From assembly GCA_030770425.1 (NCBI GenBank), contig JASJFT010000070.1, positions 124,001 through 188,000 on the forward strand: 64,000 nt of DNA, read 5' to 3'. This document shows positions 23,210 to 37,994 of this stretch, one piece after another (positions within the stretch are counted from its first letter, which is position 1; each line of letters opens with the position of its first letter). The notes beneath the pieces were generated by a model. The model was given only the letters and a program-made list of their open reading frames with translations. It did not search any database and was not told the origin of the DNA. This DNA is from Darksidea phi. Its lineage: Eukaryota > Ascomycota > Dothideomycetes > Pleosporales > Lentitheciaceae. A program made the translations under genes and the position numbers.

Positions 23210-26200
23210 TATTAACTACCTTAAATTTAGGTTATATTAAATATAGTAATTCTATCTAGCTTATATAATACTTCTAAAGAAAGTATAATAAAAGCTTTAA
23301 TAGTAGATCTAGCTACTTTCGTTTAGTAATAGGTAGCTTAGATAGTAGAGATATAATAAGCTATAGTATTACTATAAGAAGTACTATAATAGATAAAAGT
23401 AGAATTTAATAAGAAAGTAAAAATTAAGATATCTAAAAGATATAATAGTAATAAGAAAGGTCTAAAGCTATTTCTTATATAGATAAACCTATACTATTAG
23501 TTTAACTCTATTATATTTACTACTAAGTAAGATAGAATCCTTATAGTAGATATATATATAATAGAAAAGATAGTAGTATAGATATAACCTTTAGTTAATA
23601 ATTATATAGCTAATAAAGAAACTCTAAATAAGTAATATAATAAAATAAAAGTAGTATTTATAAATTAGAACTTTTTTAAGAAATAAATATATATAGTCTT
23701 TAGAAATATTAATAAAGTCTAGTAAGTAGAGTATAAAATTTAAAAGCTAAAATAAATAAAGTTAGTAAGAGTCTATACTACTAAATTTAAATAACTATAA
23801 TATAAAATTAATTAAAATAATACTCCTCTTATAGTTATATACTATAATAAACTTAAGAAAGTAATTAAGAATAAGCTATCTAGACTTAAAAGACTAGATA
23901 ATCTAGTAGAATTAATTAAGATAATAATCTATATTAATAACCGACTATATAAATAAGTACTTAAGAAATAAGATACTATAGAACTAGTTAAGGTCTATAA
24001 AAAGAAGTAGTTAACTCCTAAGTATAGATTTTATAGGAACTATAATAAAATAGATATTAATATAGTTTAAAAAAAGAAATATCTAAAGAATAAGAAATAT
24101 AAGTAAGGTAAGAAGTTATAAAAAGTTCTAATAAATAAGATAAAATAATAACGAGACGAAAAAGTATATCTATACTATAGTATATAGGAATACTTTACTA
24201 AGAAATATAATAATAAAAAAAAGAATATAAGTAGTTAGGAGGATACTAAGTATATAAATATAATTAGATATAATAAAGAAATAAAGATAAAGTCTAACTT
24301 AATATCTAAAATATAGTATAATACTAGTAGGTAGAATAAGGTTGAAGAAGTTTTATAATAATAAAAAGACCTAAAGCTTAAGATAGAAGAATTAATACTC
24401 TTAGAGCTAAGAGAAGTAGCTATAGAAAATATTTTTTAATAACTAGCTTATAATAAGTATTAGATATATAGAACTAGTTAATATATTATAAAATACTATA
24501 CTAGAGAGGTAGAGCTAGTATATATTACTAACGATTAAGATTAATAGATAATAGACTAGGCCTTAAAACTTTAAGGACTAGAAGGCTATAGGGCGATATA
24601 GAATCGAGATAGTTTAGATTATAAGAATCTACTATTTATATAGTATATAGGGGAATATAAATATTATATATAATAAAAAAAAGAAGTTATAATATTTTCT
24701 AAAGACTATCTATATATATACCTTTAGAATAAGGAATACCTAATAGTAGAATACTATCTCTATAATTATAATAACTAGGTTAAAGAATATAAAGAATAGA
24801 GATAACTAGAATAAAATAGCTACTATAATAATAAATATAAAAAATACTTTCTAATAAAATATACTTTAGAATAATAGCTACGTAGGTCTACTAGAGTAGA
24901 TATTAAGGACTATAAATAAGATATTAACTATAGAATTATATATAAAGAATCTAGCTATAAGATCTTATATTAGATATATTATAAGAGAATATATATTCTA
25001 TACCTAGTATAAAAGAAACTTATAATTAAAAGAAAAGAAGATATCTTCTATTAAAATCTTAAGTAGAAGGAATATCTTATAAAGTAGTACGAGTAATATA
25101 GTTATCTAATATAGAATAGGAATAGTTCTAAGAATTTAAAGATTAGTAGATAGCTAAGGGCTCTAGGTATATAGTAGGGATACTATAATACCTAGAATAA
25201 TAAGATAAATATAAAGCCCGTTAATTAGAATATACTATTATTAGATAAAGACTATAAAGAATTATAATAGATACCGAAATAGAAAATATTATATAGAATT
25301 AGAAAAGAAGAAGATCTAAAGTTAGAATAGTTAAGTAAGTCGTCCCTTTAATAAAAAATCTAAAAACTAGAGGATATCCCTAAAGAATAGAACCTCTATA
25401 ATAATAAACTAAAAAACTAAATTATTATTAGTTACGTAAAAGTTATATTAATAAAAGTATTTAAAAGATAATTTTATAAATTATATAAGAAAGTATCTAA
25501 TAATTAATTAGATTAAAAGTAGACGTATAGATTTATAGATAAAAGATCTAAGCTATTATAAATAGTAGAGTAGAATTTATACTTCTATTATTATAAATAG
25601 TAAAGGAATACGGGATTTTCTACTAAACTAAAATAAAACCTATATAAGTAGAACTTAGAGATAGATTATTTATAGAATATAAAGGAGGTATAATTTATCT
25701 TAAAATATAAAAAGTAATCTTAAAGATAGAGAATATTAGAAACTATTATAGATTTAATATTATAGAAATTAGAGATATTAATATAATTATTAGTTATAAT
25801 TAGCTAGCGAAATATAATCTATAAATAGATTAGAAACTATATAAAGTACTAGACTATAAGTAGATAGCTTAAGTTATAGGAATTAGAAGACTAGATAGAT
25901 CTAGTTATAAGATTTAGTATATACCCTAAAAAGAGAGAATAGACTTAATTTTATCTTATAAGATTATAAGAATCTATAAGAAGAATCTATAAAGAGTTAG
26001 TATTATTATAGTATAAAGAGTTACGACTATATAGAAAGAACTATAACTAATAATATCTTAAGACTACGAGAAATTCTAAGAGTTATTTAAAGAGTATCTA
26101 AATACGAACTTACTAAAGTACTAAGAATAGGATTATAAGATATATCTAGAAAAGAATATAAAGCTTAAGCCTAGACCTATATATTTATTAATAGTAGATT

Positions 26201-27134
26201 AATAAGAAGAATTAAAAGAGTACCTTATAAAGAATCTAGAAAGAAGATATATTAGAAAAAGTTAAAGCTCTATAATATTATTAGTTCTATTTATTTTAAA
26301 GAAGAATAGAAAGTTATAACTTTATATAGACTATAAATATTTAAATAATATTATAAAGAAAAATAGATATCTATTACTACTAATTAGAGAACTTATAGAT
26401 CGGCTCTAAGAAGTTAAGTAGATTATAAAATTTAATATCTAAGAAGAATTTTATAGAATTTAAATAGTAAAAGGGTATAAAAAGTATATAGTATTTAAAA
26501 CCTAATATAAACTCTATAAGTATAGAGTTATACTATTTAGATTAATAAATATACTAGTAATATTTTAGTTAATTATTAATAGAACGCTAAATAAATACTT
26601 AGACGTATTTTATATAATATATCTAAATAATATTCTTATATATAGTAAAGGGATACTAAAGGAATATAAAAAATATATAAAGAAAGTATTATAAAAGTTA
26701 TAATAAAATAAGTTACTACTTTATCTAGATAAATATAAGTTCTATAAAATAAAAACTAAATATTTAGATTTTATTATTTTATAAGAAGGAGTATCTATAG
26801 ACCTTAAAAAAGTATAGACTATAAGGGAATAGCTAATTTTAATATTAGTTAAGAATATATAATCCTTTTTAGGATTTACTAACTTCTATTAGAAGTTTAT
26901 TAAAGACTACTTAAAAACTACGACTCTACTTATAGAGATAACTAAGAAAGAAAAAGAATTCTAGTAGAACTAGAAATAATAGAAAGCTTTTAATAAGCTT
27001 AAGAATCTATTTATATTAATATCTATATTATAGATATATAACTTAATAAGATCTTTTAAAGTAGAAACGGATATATTAGACTATATACTAGGAGTAATAC
27101 TTATCTAGTAGGGGGAAGATAGAAAATAAAGATT
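23210..27134 (+). pseudogene. Gypsy-2 gag, protease, RT and start of RNase H
   Basis: Plus-strand frames read through stops show gag-like sequence at about 23420-23800 (a KKGLKLFLIQINLYY-type capsid segment). A CCHC zinc-knuckle relic lies at about 24161-24215 (YLYYSIQEYFTKKYN, cysteines lost to Y). Reverse transcriptase runs about 26160-26790, with LYIDYKYLNNIIKKNRY, RVILFRLINI and YLNNILIYSK (from YLDDILIYSK) near 26617-26645. The start of RNase H (FKVETDILDYILG, from FxVETDASDYALG) is near 27058-27100. The frame is cut at 27139 by Gypsy-1b and resumes at 41867. Confidence 0.82.
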
Positions 27135-27139
27135 AATAT

Positions 27140-27567
27140 TATTATAAATTATATACGAATTATAGAATAATAGCTAATAAAGATATCTAAGGTAGAATCT
27201 ATTATAGATTCTAATAAGGAGTATAATATAGACCTTATAATTAGAGAATAGAAAGTTATATAATAGATCTATAGATTTATAGATCTTAATAAATATAGAT
27301 TTTATAAATCTATAGATTTATAAATTAGTAGATTTATAGAAATATAGAGCTATAAATTCTATAGATCTAAGGAAACTAAATTAATATATAATAACTATAA
27401 ATCTTCTAGATAATCTTCTTATCTTATAGTTAATTCGAATCTAGATTAATTCTTATCTATTAATATAATTAAACTATTACCTACTTATTTTAACTTCTTT
27501 TTTTCTATTTTAAGTATAAATCCTAAATAAGGCTAAATAACCTATTAGGTCTAGACCCTATTTAATA
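27140..27567 (+). repeat. Gypsy-1b 5' LTR
   Basis: 428 bp, TATTATAAATT...CTATTTAATA, reverse complement of the Gypsy-1a LTRs. Confidence 0.9.
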
Positions 27568-30229
27568 CCTTAACTATCTAGTAGGTAGAAATAGCTAATT
27601 ATAATAATAGGAGAAGAAACCTAATAAAGCGAAGCGGTATAGCTACTAACTTAGGCCGAACCCTCTAAGGTAAAAAGCTACTAGGAATTTAGTTTTCTAA
27701 AAGGTAGTATAACTACGAAAAATTTTAAAAGAGTTATTAAGAATTAGTATATATTTAAGAAGAGGGAGGATATACTAGAAGTTTAACTTATAGAATTAAT
27801 TATCTAACTTTAGAGGTATATAAGTAAACCTTTAAAACTTAGAGAATTAGAAAAGTTTAATAGAATAAGGTCGAAGCTTAGAGGATTTTTAACTAATATA
27901 GTAATCTACCTTAACCTTAATAGAATAAAGCTATCTACTAAGAGTAATAAAGTATTATTTATAGTAGTCTAGTTTATAAAAAAGGTTATTATCTAGTTTA
28001 AGATATATTTAAATAAATAACTATAACTATTAAAGACTTAGCGAAGTAATAAAATAAAAGCTATCTTTTTAAGTTATAAGTACTTTAAGAATAAATTATA
28101 TATTATCTTTAAAGATATTAATTTAAAAAGATTAGTAAAATAAAAAATTATATATCTTAAATAGATAAAATCTACTATAATCTATATATCTAAGTTTAAA
28201 TAACTTACTATAAAGATTTAATAAAGAGAGGTAACCTTTATATTATAATACTACGAAGGACTAAAAGATTATATCTATTACGAAATAATTCAAATAGAAC
28301 GACCCTAAACTATAAGAGAACTAATTAAATAAGCTATTAAGATTAATAATAATCTCTATCTCTAGAACCTAGAAAGAAAAGAGAAGGTCGAATTCTACGA
28401 AAAGAAAAGGGAAGAAAAATACTATAAACTAGAGGTAATAGTCCTAGAGACTAGTTTAAAATCTAAGAAAGGGAAATAAAACTTTAAAAAATAAGAGTTC
28501 TATAAAAAATAAGTATACTTTAAATATAAGAAGTAAGGATATCTAGTAAAAGACTATAAGTTAGATCTAAGAAAAGAAAAACCTTAATATATCTAGTAGG
28601 GTAAGAGGAATAGAGTAGCTATAATATAAGAATATAATACTATATATTAGATAACTTATATATATAATTAGTATAAAACGTACTATAAAGCTAAGTTAAA
28701 TACTAGCTATTAGTTATAGAAATAATAGGTAGCTATAACTTAGGAGTCTTAAAGAAGAGTTTTATTCTTACTAAAAGTATAAGAAGAAATATTTAAGAAA
28801 GACTTATTTATAAAATAGAAAGACTTTAATAATACCTTAAATATATTATTATAAATAATTAATAATAGTAATAAGTTCTTAGAACTAGAAAATAAAAATC
28901 TAGTTACGTTATATAAGAATACTAGATATCTATAAATAATTCGACTATCTAAGAAAAAAATAGAACTAGTACTAGAACTCGATATAATATATACTTAAGT
29001 TTTATAATTTATAGAGAAAACTATAATACTTATAATAATATAAAAGATTTATAAGAAATAGTCTAAATTCTATCTAATATATCGACTATTTAAAGATTTT
29101 AAATAATAGGTTAAATAAAACTTTATTATAATAGATCTTATACCTAACTAAAAGACTTAGAAAGAAATATAATATATTATAAAAATAGTTAATAAGAAAT
29201 AACTATAGTATATAGTAATTAAATAATAGATTTCTATATAAACGACCTCTATAAAATATAATAATTAGAGATATAAAATTAGTCTAAAGAATAATCTATA
29301 ATATAAAATAAAATATCTAGTATACTTTAAGATTATATAGATCTTATATATATAAAGAGAATATAAACTCTATAAAGAAGTAAAGTAAAAAAATAACTAC
29401 TACTTAGTAAAAGACTATAATAAAAGAGGTATCTAAGTAATTATACTAGAAGTAGTATATAGATAGTAGTAATCTAAGAATTAACGATAAAGGGGATATA
29501 TACGAATTATACTAGGACTACTTCTACTATTAAACTACGTTCTAGGAAGACTATAGTATAAATATCCGAAGAATAAATACCTAAAGTATATCTAGACTAA
29601 GATTAATATAAAATATTAGTTAAAAAAGATAAGAATTTAAGAAATTAGAGGATAGGATTATATTTATATCTAAGGAACCTACTAAGAAAAAATAATTATT
29701 ACTCTAATTAATAGTAGAGTTATATAAAACTTTATTAGTAAGGATTTTATCTAATAAAGGAAGATTCCTTAATAAAAAAAATAATACCCTAGTATTATAT
29801 ATACTATTAAAGAAAAACCCTTTAATAAATTTATAATATACGAAACTAAAGATAAGCTTAGTCTATATAACTAGAAAAAGAAAAATAAAATACTTAATAT
29901 TATAGAGATATTAAAAGACTAAGATATAATCTTAGAAATACTATAGCTATAAGAAGCTAACCTATATATCTAGTAGTTAAATTAATAAATAATATTTCTA
30001 TAGAAAAAGACTAATATAACTAAGAAAGATTATAGTATTCTAGAATATTATAAGGAATAGGAAGAATTATTTTAAAAATCTAAGAAAAGTCTATTTTAGT
30101 ACTAGTCCTAGAACTATATAATTCTACTATAAGAAGAAAAGACTTTAGGATTTAGACTAATCTATAAGTTAATTAAGAAAGAAGAAAAGATTATAATAAA
30201 ATATCTTAAAGAAAATCTTATAAAAAAAT
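27568..30229 (+). pseudogene. Gypsy-1b gag, protease and start of RT
   Basis: Gag-like frames at about 27700-28450 are collinear with the reverse complement of 44870-45600. A CCHC relic (VYFKYKKQGYLVKDYK) lies near 28510-28565. The RT entry segment (KTLGFRLIYKLIKKEEKIIIKYL, cf. P.GPIY.LS..E) is near 30130-30210. Cut by Copia-2 at 30229; RT continues at 37995. Confidence 0.78.
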
Positions 30230-30234
30230 ATATT

Positions 30235-30521
30235 TATTAAATAGCCTATAGTTTATAATAGTAGACTATAGGGATTTAATTAAATAAATAGCTAGAGTAT
30301 ATATACGTACGTATAAAATAGAAAGAATAAAATAATTTAATTTAAACGATAATTTATAATTAACTAAAGGGACTTTAGATAGAAGTCTCTTTTTATTTAG
30401 AAGAATCGCGTAAAGCTTTATACGTAGTAAATTACTAAGGAGATAATCTATATATACGAATTCCGTATAACTATATATAATTAAATATATAAGATTAATA
30501 CTAGAACTTAGTAAATAAATA
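30235..30521 (-). repeat. Copia-2 3' LTR
   Basis: 287 bp, reverse complement of the Copia-1 LTR. Confidence 0.9.
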
Positions 30522-33500
30522 CTAGTAACTTTTTCTTTTTTAGTATTAATATTCTATTCGAACTTTCTATATAAATACTAGTCTTATATTTCCCTTCTTA
30601 CGTTCGTACGAAACTAATTACTAATCTTAACTACTAATATTATATCTATTAGTAATAGATATTAACCCCCTATTAGTACGATTAGACTACTAGTAAATAA
30701 GACGTAGTCTTAGTTAGATCTAATTATTAGGTATCTACTAATTCGTTCGTTAGTAGAGCTATATAAATAGGGTTAGTATAGCTTTTCTTTATATAAAGAA
30801 GAAATCTATTTATACTATATTATATAATATTATATAATAGGATTCTAATTACTAATTTAATTAATTATAGAATAGTAGGTATTTACCTATAAGTTAGAAT
30901 TAAATAATTAAGCGTTTATATAAGGAGTAGTAAGAGTAGTTTTATAATACCCCTTTTTATATAGAAAGAAAGTAAAAGTAGAATTAAATTATATAAAAGA
31001 AGAGTAATTTATAGATTATATTTTTATTTATAATAAGTAAACGGCTTAAGGAATTAAGTAAACGGATTAAGGATAGTAAATAAATAGATTAAGGGTAGTA
31101 AGCGAATAGATTAAAATAGATAGTAGATATAGATAGGAGACTAACTTCTTTCTTTATAACTTTTCTTTCTTAAACCTAAATCTTACTATCCTCTATACGA
31201 TTTATTCCTTTTAGTTTAACTTTTCTCTCTTTTCGTACGAATACTAATTTCTAGTAGAACTTTAAAAATCTTAAATTTTAAAACCTCTTTATACAAAATA
31301 GTCCTTATCCCTACTTAGTCTACTAGTACTATTAGTACGGGTATTAATAGTTCTAGTACCTCTTTTTAAGGTCTTATTATACGTACTATACCGACTTATC
31401 TTTCTATCTTTCTACCTACTAGATAGTCTACTAGTAGAGCCTTTATACGAGGCCTTTATATTAATATAAATATCTCCTTCTTTTTTATATAAAGAGTTTT
31501 AATATTTCTAAGATAATAAGAGGATTATAGTAATAATACCCTTATATAATATTAAATTACGAGTAGTCCTAAATATAAATATTTAGAAGTTTATTATAAA
31601 AATTATATAAAGGAAAGAGTACTTTTATACGATTCTTATATAGAGTTATAGTAATACTTCTAAGATACCTTACTAAGAGAGGTACTATTATATAATAAGG
31701 GATACTAAGCCCTTTATTAAGTATTATATAATACCTAACTTTTAGGATAGTACCTATACTTTATATATATAGTAGTTATACGGAATTTAGTATAACTACT
31801 ATAAAAACTATAATTAATAGGTACGAGTATCTAGAGGGGGGGAAGAAGAGTAGAAAAAGATAGAAGGGGGAGGTAGAAGAGGGTAGAGAGGAGGATTTCC
31901 TTTATTTTTCCTTTATTTTTCTTTTATAATTAACTAGAATAGGTAAAAAAAGTTTATACTTTATAAAAATAATTATACTTTATATAAACTATAATAATAA
32001 AAGGAAGATAGAAGAAGAAAAAAAATAATTAGTTAAGTATATAACTTAGTTTTATATAGGACTAATTATATCCGTATATTAATTAAGTCAATTAATAGAT
32101 ATTTTAATATTAACTATAAGTTTATTTATATAAATAAGCTATACTAGTAATATATTAGCTATCTTCTTTATAAAGATATTTACTAGGTTATCTTTACTAT
32201 TAATCTACTAAATCTTACTAATCTCGCGTTTCTTATATAATTTATAAAGGGATATAATATTAATTATAAACCTCTTCTTATTTATTATATCTAGCTTAAT
32301 AAGATAATTATATAGTAATTTTAAATTAATATAGATTACTACTAGGATTACTAGAAGATTAAGATTATATATAATCTAGTATAGGGTTATACTTAATATA
32401 ATAGTATAATTAAATCTACTAACTATACTATATAGCTTACTAGCTAGTACGCTCTATATAACTTATTTATACTTAATAGAATTCTAATATATAATATTAC
32501 TATATAGTTAGAATTTATTACTATTATCTATATAAGCTTTATTAGCTAGTATAATTAAGAAGCTAAGCTATAAGTTTAAGTCCTTATTATTAATAAATAA
32601 GTCGTTAGTAAAGATAAATAGCTTTATACGACTTAGATCGAGTAGTATATATATTAGTCTAAGATCTATATTATCTATTTACTATTTAATTCGTACGTTA
32701 AGTACTTTAATATCTACGGGTAATAGCTTAGTAGTTTACGTAGTAATTAATATATTAAAGACTACTTTAGATTAGTATACTAAAGTAATATAGATATCTT
32801 ATATACGTTACTCTATATATTACTAGATAGTATTCTATACTATTAGATTAATTATATAAAGGAGTTTAGCTTATCTTCTCTAGAGTAAGATAATATTCCT
32901 ATTATTATCGTACGTAACCTTACTACTATTAAACTCTAGTAGCTAATTCTTTATAAGGATAGTTTTTAGTTTTATATAGAAGTTAGCGAAATATAGTATT
33001 TCTTTCTCTTTCTAGAAGAACTAAGGTATAATAGTACTAAGGGTATTATTTATTTATATCTTTATAATTTTAAATATATCTTTATCTTTATATATAACTA
33101 ATAAGTATAGGTTATATAATAAAACCCGTATTCTAAGCTTTTTCTTATAGTAGTTATAGTACGTTTTAAACTAGTATAGCCCTAATTCTACTATACTATA
33201 TAAAGACTTTACTACTCTTAAGATTAAGTTTAGAGAAAAGAAGTATTAGATATCCTTAAATAGCCTAGTATATAGTATATAGAGGAGTTTATTAGTTAAT
33301 TATATATAAGCTTAGATAATATTCTTAAGCTTATATTATATACTATATAATATTATTAACGCCGCTCTAATAGCTAGAATTAGTTATTAACTTATCTTCT
33401 AGATCGTTAAAGATTAAATAAGGACGACCTTCTTCTTCTTATCCGAATATTCTATAAATACTAGTTAGGACTTTTTATATAGTTATATATTCTTTTCTTT

Positions 33501-36500
33501 AACCTCTTATATAAGATAAAGGTTAAAGATTTAACTAGAGTACTTAGTAGGATTGAATTACTTAATTTAGAAGATTCTATTACTAATAAGTACGTTTATC
33601 TCTATATAGTCCGATTCTTTAAAGAGTACTCTAGGTATATTAATAATACTATTTATATAAAGTTTAACTACTAGTTCGTAGTTATTCTTTTTCTTCTAGG
33701 TTAGAAAAGTATCTATAATCTATATAGAATTTCTTTAAGGTCTATCTCTATCTTATTTCTTTAATTCTTTAACTTATATAGAAGGAGGTTTTTTTTTTTT
33801 TAGTCTTCTATACTTTCTTATATACGGTTATTTAACTTAGACTAAGATAGGTTTATTAGAATTAATATTTTTACTTAATTAGTCGTTAATTTTATACGGA
33901 GAGGCCTATTTATAATAGTATTTCTTAACTTATATATATTATATAGTAAGTAATCTATTATTTAAATAGATAGTAATATCTTTATCTTTAATTCCTATAA
34001 TTTTATATAGACCTATCTAACCTTTCTTCTCTCTCTATATTATAACTTCTATCTTAAGAGAAAAGTTAAGAATATTATATAATAGTCTATTTCTTATATT
34101 TAGTACGTAGTTAATATTAAGCTTTATATATTCTACTCGAATTATTTTAATAGCCTTTTATATAGTATTAGTATATTTAATAATATCTAAAAATAAAGAA
34201 GAATTTATATTAACTTAAGAATATATACTAAAGATAAGTAGTATAGATATAATACTATTTAGACCTACTATATCGTTTAGAGCTTTAATTACTATCTAGA
34301 GAAGTAATTTATCTAGTATACGATTATTAAGTTCGACTTTAAGAATATTAAATATATATTTTAAGGGTATATATATACGTTCTATCTTACTAATAGTTTA
34401 ATATACTTTAATAGATATCTATTAATATTCTACTCTAATAATCTTTATACGAGCTCTAAATTCTTCTAAAGTAAAATTTATATCTAGGTTATATATAATA
34501 TAGTTTAGTAGTTCTTAGTATATATTAATCTAATATATATAGAGTATATTCTAAGTATCTCGTATAGAGAGTAATTTTAGGAATATAGCCGCTTAGAAGG
34601 AAGTATTAATATTAATTATATATAGGATATTCTTTCTATTAATCTATATAATATCGATAATTACTTTATAATTAAAATAAGTATTATCCTTAATTAAAAA
34701 CTTAAATCTCTTTAATATAGATCCGTATAATTAGTAGAAGTAGTAAAATTTTATAATCTATTCTAGTACTAATAGGTTTACTTCGTAGCTAGTATTTATA
34801 AGTAGATTATATAGTTACTCTATATAAGGGTAGCTAAAATAGCGATATAGTTAACGTAGCTTTAATTTTATAAAGAACGACGTAGTATCTACTAGACTAA
34901 TATTAAAGAATAGGTAGTCCTATTTTCGTATAATAGGAATAGTTATTTTATCCTTTTATACGATATAATTAAGGACGTTATTAAAGTAGACTCCTAGTTA
35001 ATTAGTATCTACTAGTAATAGTAGGAAGGATATTAGGGTATCTAAGATATAGTAGGTAACTATTCTAATTAGATTCTTAATCTATATAGTTTTTAAAGAT
35101 ATTATTAAATTCTATCTATTAAAGCTAATAGTTATATTATAAGGTATTTAGTTAACTTTTATATAGAGGTTCTCGCGTATATATACTTTAAGTTATACTT
35201 TTCTAATAATCGATATTTATATAGTACTAGTATCTTATAGTTCTTCTTAGTATACTATATAATAATAGTCTTTAAGGAAGAATTAGTTAGCTTAAGATTA
35301 ATAATCTTTATTAATTTTATAAATATCTTTACTAGTTATACGATAAAGGTATACTACTAACGTAAGATAATTAAGTATATATTTACTCTTCTTAATATCT
35401 TCTTTAAATCTATCGCTATTATCCTCGTATATAGTATTAATATTTATATCGTTATTAGAAAGTTCTTTAAAGTCTATAATATAGGTAGCTATCTTATTAT
35501 ATAAGGGCGCTTAGTAGTATATATTTTTAAAGAATATAATATACTATATCCTAGCTTTAGAATAATCTATACGATTATAATTCGATAACTAGTAACCTTC
35601 TTTATAATAAATAAAGTATCTCTTTCTTCTTAGTTTAGTATTATTATTTCTTCCTTATACGGTAAATAGTCTACTATATAGTTAGAATTATCTACGCTAG
35701 AGTAGTCTATCTCGTATTAGATAATATAAGTTATATTATTAATTAGTATAGAAAGTATTATATAAGTCCTAAATATATTAGTTATTACTCTATTAGTTAA
35801 ATAAGACTTATAGTACTAACTAGAGGTTACTAAATAATTCTTTATACGTTATCTTTAATAAAAGTAAAGCTTACTCTAGTTTATAGTATCTATAATATAT
35901 TTAGAGGACTATTATATAAAGTTATATTTCCCTATAGAACTATAAACTAAGTATTTATTATATAAGGGTTAGTTTATTAATTATAACTTCTAGTACCTCG
36001 TATAGTATCTTATTAAAATTCTTCTATCTTACCCGTACGAATATTATTATAGTCTAGTTAGTATAGTATTAGCTATAGTTAATATCTATATTAAAGTATT
36101 TATTAAACGCTTTATATAGATACTTCTAAGTTTAACTAAAACTAATAACTATTAGGTAGTAGGTATTTATATAACCCTTAAGAATATCTAAGAAGATATT
36201 TAAGTATTAGAATTTATAGATCTTAAGGTATCTATATAATTTAATAAAGATTTATACCTTATTAGTAAGAATATTATATAGTTTACTAGTATAGTTATTT
36301 ACCTTTCTCTATACCTTTTAGAATTAGATAAGCTTTTTAGGTAGAAGGGGTATATTAGTATATTCTTAGATTAGTAGGAGTTTATATAGATTATATATTA
36401 GTATTAAAGCTAATTAATAGGGTAGTTATATAGTTAGTAAAGGGACTAGGACTTTTTATATAAAAGAAGAAGGCTTATATAGTAGATAAATAGGCGCTAC

Positions 36501-37702
36501 TCCCTACTATAGTAAAATAGTATCGTATAAAGGCTCGAGTATATACCTCGAAGGCTAAAGATTCTACTAGATATTTTAGAAAGAAAAAGAAGAAAAAGGA
36601 TCTTATTAGATATTCTTTCTATTTTTTTTAGAACTTAATTCCCTCTTCGCGTTATTATATAGGTTATAGACTATAAGCCTAGAAGGTATTAATCTAGAAC
36701 TCTTAATACTAAAGTTCTAGTACGTAATATTATATAACTTCTATAATTAAGTAGCTTTAGGATTTAAAATAGAATATATATCTTACTTCTTAAGAATAAG
36801 TTTAAACTCTCTCTTAAATACGTAATTAGTACGATTCTAATAACTAATAGTCTAGTCTTAAAAGTCTTCTAGAAAGCTTTATATAAAGATTTCTTCTACT
36901 CTACTTAATATATATAGTTCGGTAAATACGTATCTAATATATAAGTTAAACTAAATAATACCTTCTTCTAATTTAGTATCGATATTATTAAGGTTAATCC
37001 TATTAGTCTAGTACTAAGAATCGACTTTATACTTTAGTATCGCTACTAAAATATTTATATTATAGAAGTATTTATTATATAGAGTATTATCTCTTCTTAT
37101 TATTAGTCTTTTTTCTTTTATACGCGACGATAGTAGTAGGGATTCTTATTTCTATATAGAGGATAAGAATTCTTCCTCGTCCTCTATTAGTAGGGGTTAG
37201 ATGGCTCGTTTTAATACTATAATTTAATTAGTTAGTATTACTTCCGCGTTCGTATAATAGTAGAAGGAGAAAGATAAATAAATAGGTAGGTCGCGAGCTT
37301 ATATTTATATAATAGTATTTAAAGGGAGGTTATAGTTACGTTTAAGTAATATATAGGTATAAATTATAGACTTACGTTCGTATAATATAGGTTAGTATAG
37401 TAGCTATACTATCGCGTTCTTATTATATAAAAGTAGATAGTATATTTATTAATTTATTAACTATCTACTTTTATATAAAAGAAGTTAATCTTCTTTTCTA
37501 TATAGACGTACGAGATAGAGTTAATATATAGTACTTATTAACTTAACCTCTACTTTCTATATAGAATAGATTTAAAATAGAGTTTAGGGTAGTCTAGAAG
37601 GTCTCTATCTTTACTCTTACTAATTTATAATTTTACTATATAAGGTAGAAGCTCGTTATAGTAATTTATTAGCTTCTATTATATAGTTTAATTACTAATT
37701 AG
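30522..37702 (-). pseudogene. Copia-2 gag-pol remnant
   Basis: Collinear in reverse with Copia-1: RNase H about 32080-32660, RT about 32740-33600, integrase about 34230-34800, gag toward 37000. Stops in all frames, no ATG. It differs from Copia-1 mostly at C/T and G/A sites and carries scattered CG doublets where Copia-1 has TA and vice versa. Confidence 0.78.
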
Positions 37703-37989
37703 TATTAAATAGTCTATAGTTTATAATAGTAGACTATAGGGATTTAATTAAGTAAATAGCTAAAGTATATATACGTACGTACGAAATAGAAAGAATAAAA
37801 TAATTTAATTTAAATAATAATTTATAATTAACTAAAGGGACTTTAGATAGAAGTTTTTTTTTATCTAAAAGAATTACGTAAAGCTCCGTACGTAGTAAAT
37901 TACTAAAGAGATAATCTATATATACGAATCCTACGTAACCGTATATAATTAAATATATAAGATTAGTACTAGAACTTAATAAATAAATA
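37703..37989 (-). repeat. Copia-2 5' LTR
   Basis: 287 bp; the internal leader that follows it in element sense (about 37500-37702) matches that of Copia-1 (15319-15520). Confidence 0.9.
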
Positions 37990-37994
37990 ATATT

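Larger units (their letters stand above)
30235..37989 (-). mobile_element. Copia-2 LTR retrotransposon (full length)
   Basis: 7,755 bp, the same family as Copia-1 but on the minus strand. LTRs of 287 bp each (30235-30521 and 37703-37989) and perfect TSDs ATATT (30230-30234 and 37990-37994). It splits the RT of Gypsy-1b; the flanking RT halves read on across it. Confidence 0.94.
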